This document shows, in pieces, positions 33,365 to 34,425 of a DNA stretch of 34,425 bases. A program made the position numbers and the translations under genes. Positions within the stretch are counted from its first letter, which is position 1; each line of letters opens with the position of its first letter. The notes below the pieces were generated by a model that worked only from the letters and a program-made list of their open reading frames with translations, was not told the origin of the DNA and did not search any database. The stretch lies in assembly GCF_030536915.1 (NCBI RefSeq), contig NZ_JAUNPC010000025.1:2254-36678 (forward strand). Reading direction: 5' to 3'. The stretch comes from Paracoccus sp. (in: a-proteobacteria) (lineage in GTDB: Bacteria > Pseudomonadota > Alphaproteobacteria > Rhodobacterales > Rhodobacteraceae).

Positions 33365-34425
<1,061 letters not shown>

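Overview
The window is GC-rich chromosomal DNA from an alphaproteobacterium. The gene content and order point to the family Rhodobacteraceae, and Paracoccus is my best guess. Supporting marks are an ALAS-type HemA with an FNR/FnrL box, the blocks rodZ-ispG, helicase/S4/fdxA/carD and amiC-mrcA-prfB, a regulatory phosphotransferase cluster beside pckA, and 'AAATATCC' and 'GGGTATTT' intergenic repeats. The genus call is inference. Nearly all of the sequence is core housekeeping DNA. I see no phage, IS element, CRISPR array, tRNA or rRNA.

Layout. Bases 1-1624 (+) hold the end of a pseudouridine kinase and psuG, a pseudouridine salvage pair. Bases 1815-9075 (-) are a five-gene run: a PLP aminotransferase, the cell-wall amidase AmiC, penicillin-binding protein 1A, release factor 2 and a patatin lipase. 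A DsbA-like oxidoreductase follows (+, 9213-9962). Bases 10382-14135 (-) carry hemA, rodZ and ispG, and the hemA upstream region has a perfect FNR-type box. An M20 peptidase diverges from hemA (14313-15698, +). Bases 16046-21204 (-) form a second conserved run: a TPR protein, an SUV3-like RNA helicase with a disordered tail, an S4 RNA-binding protein, ferredoxin FdxA and CarD. A small SCP2 protein and an alpha/beta hydrolase follow (+, 21256-22529).

Bases 22848-28438 (-) hold an RlmI-like RNA methyltransferase overlapping a PIN-domain protein, then zwf, pgl and pgi, which interconvert fructose-6-P, glucose-6-P and 6-phosphogluconate. gshA for glutathione synthesis lies at 28583-29944 (+). After a DUF2852 membrane protein and a TetR regulator, bases 31095-33215 (-) encode hprK, rapZ, a mannose-type EIIA and HPr. 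This is a regulatory PTS without a sugar permease. It diverges from pckA (33365 to the window end, +), the entry enzyme of gluconeogenesis, so carbon-flux sensing and gluconeogenesis share one intergenic control region.

The less explained parts lie mostly between genes: an ~80-bp dispersed repeat present twice, with a hairpin that keeps its register; a 16-bp hairpin that cradles a Shine-Dalgarno and the start of a 20-codon ORF; an inverted-repeat element downstream of pgi; palindromic and tandem operator-like motifs near the DUF2852 gene and pckA; and the uncharacterised methyltransferase/PIN pair.
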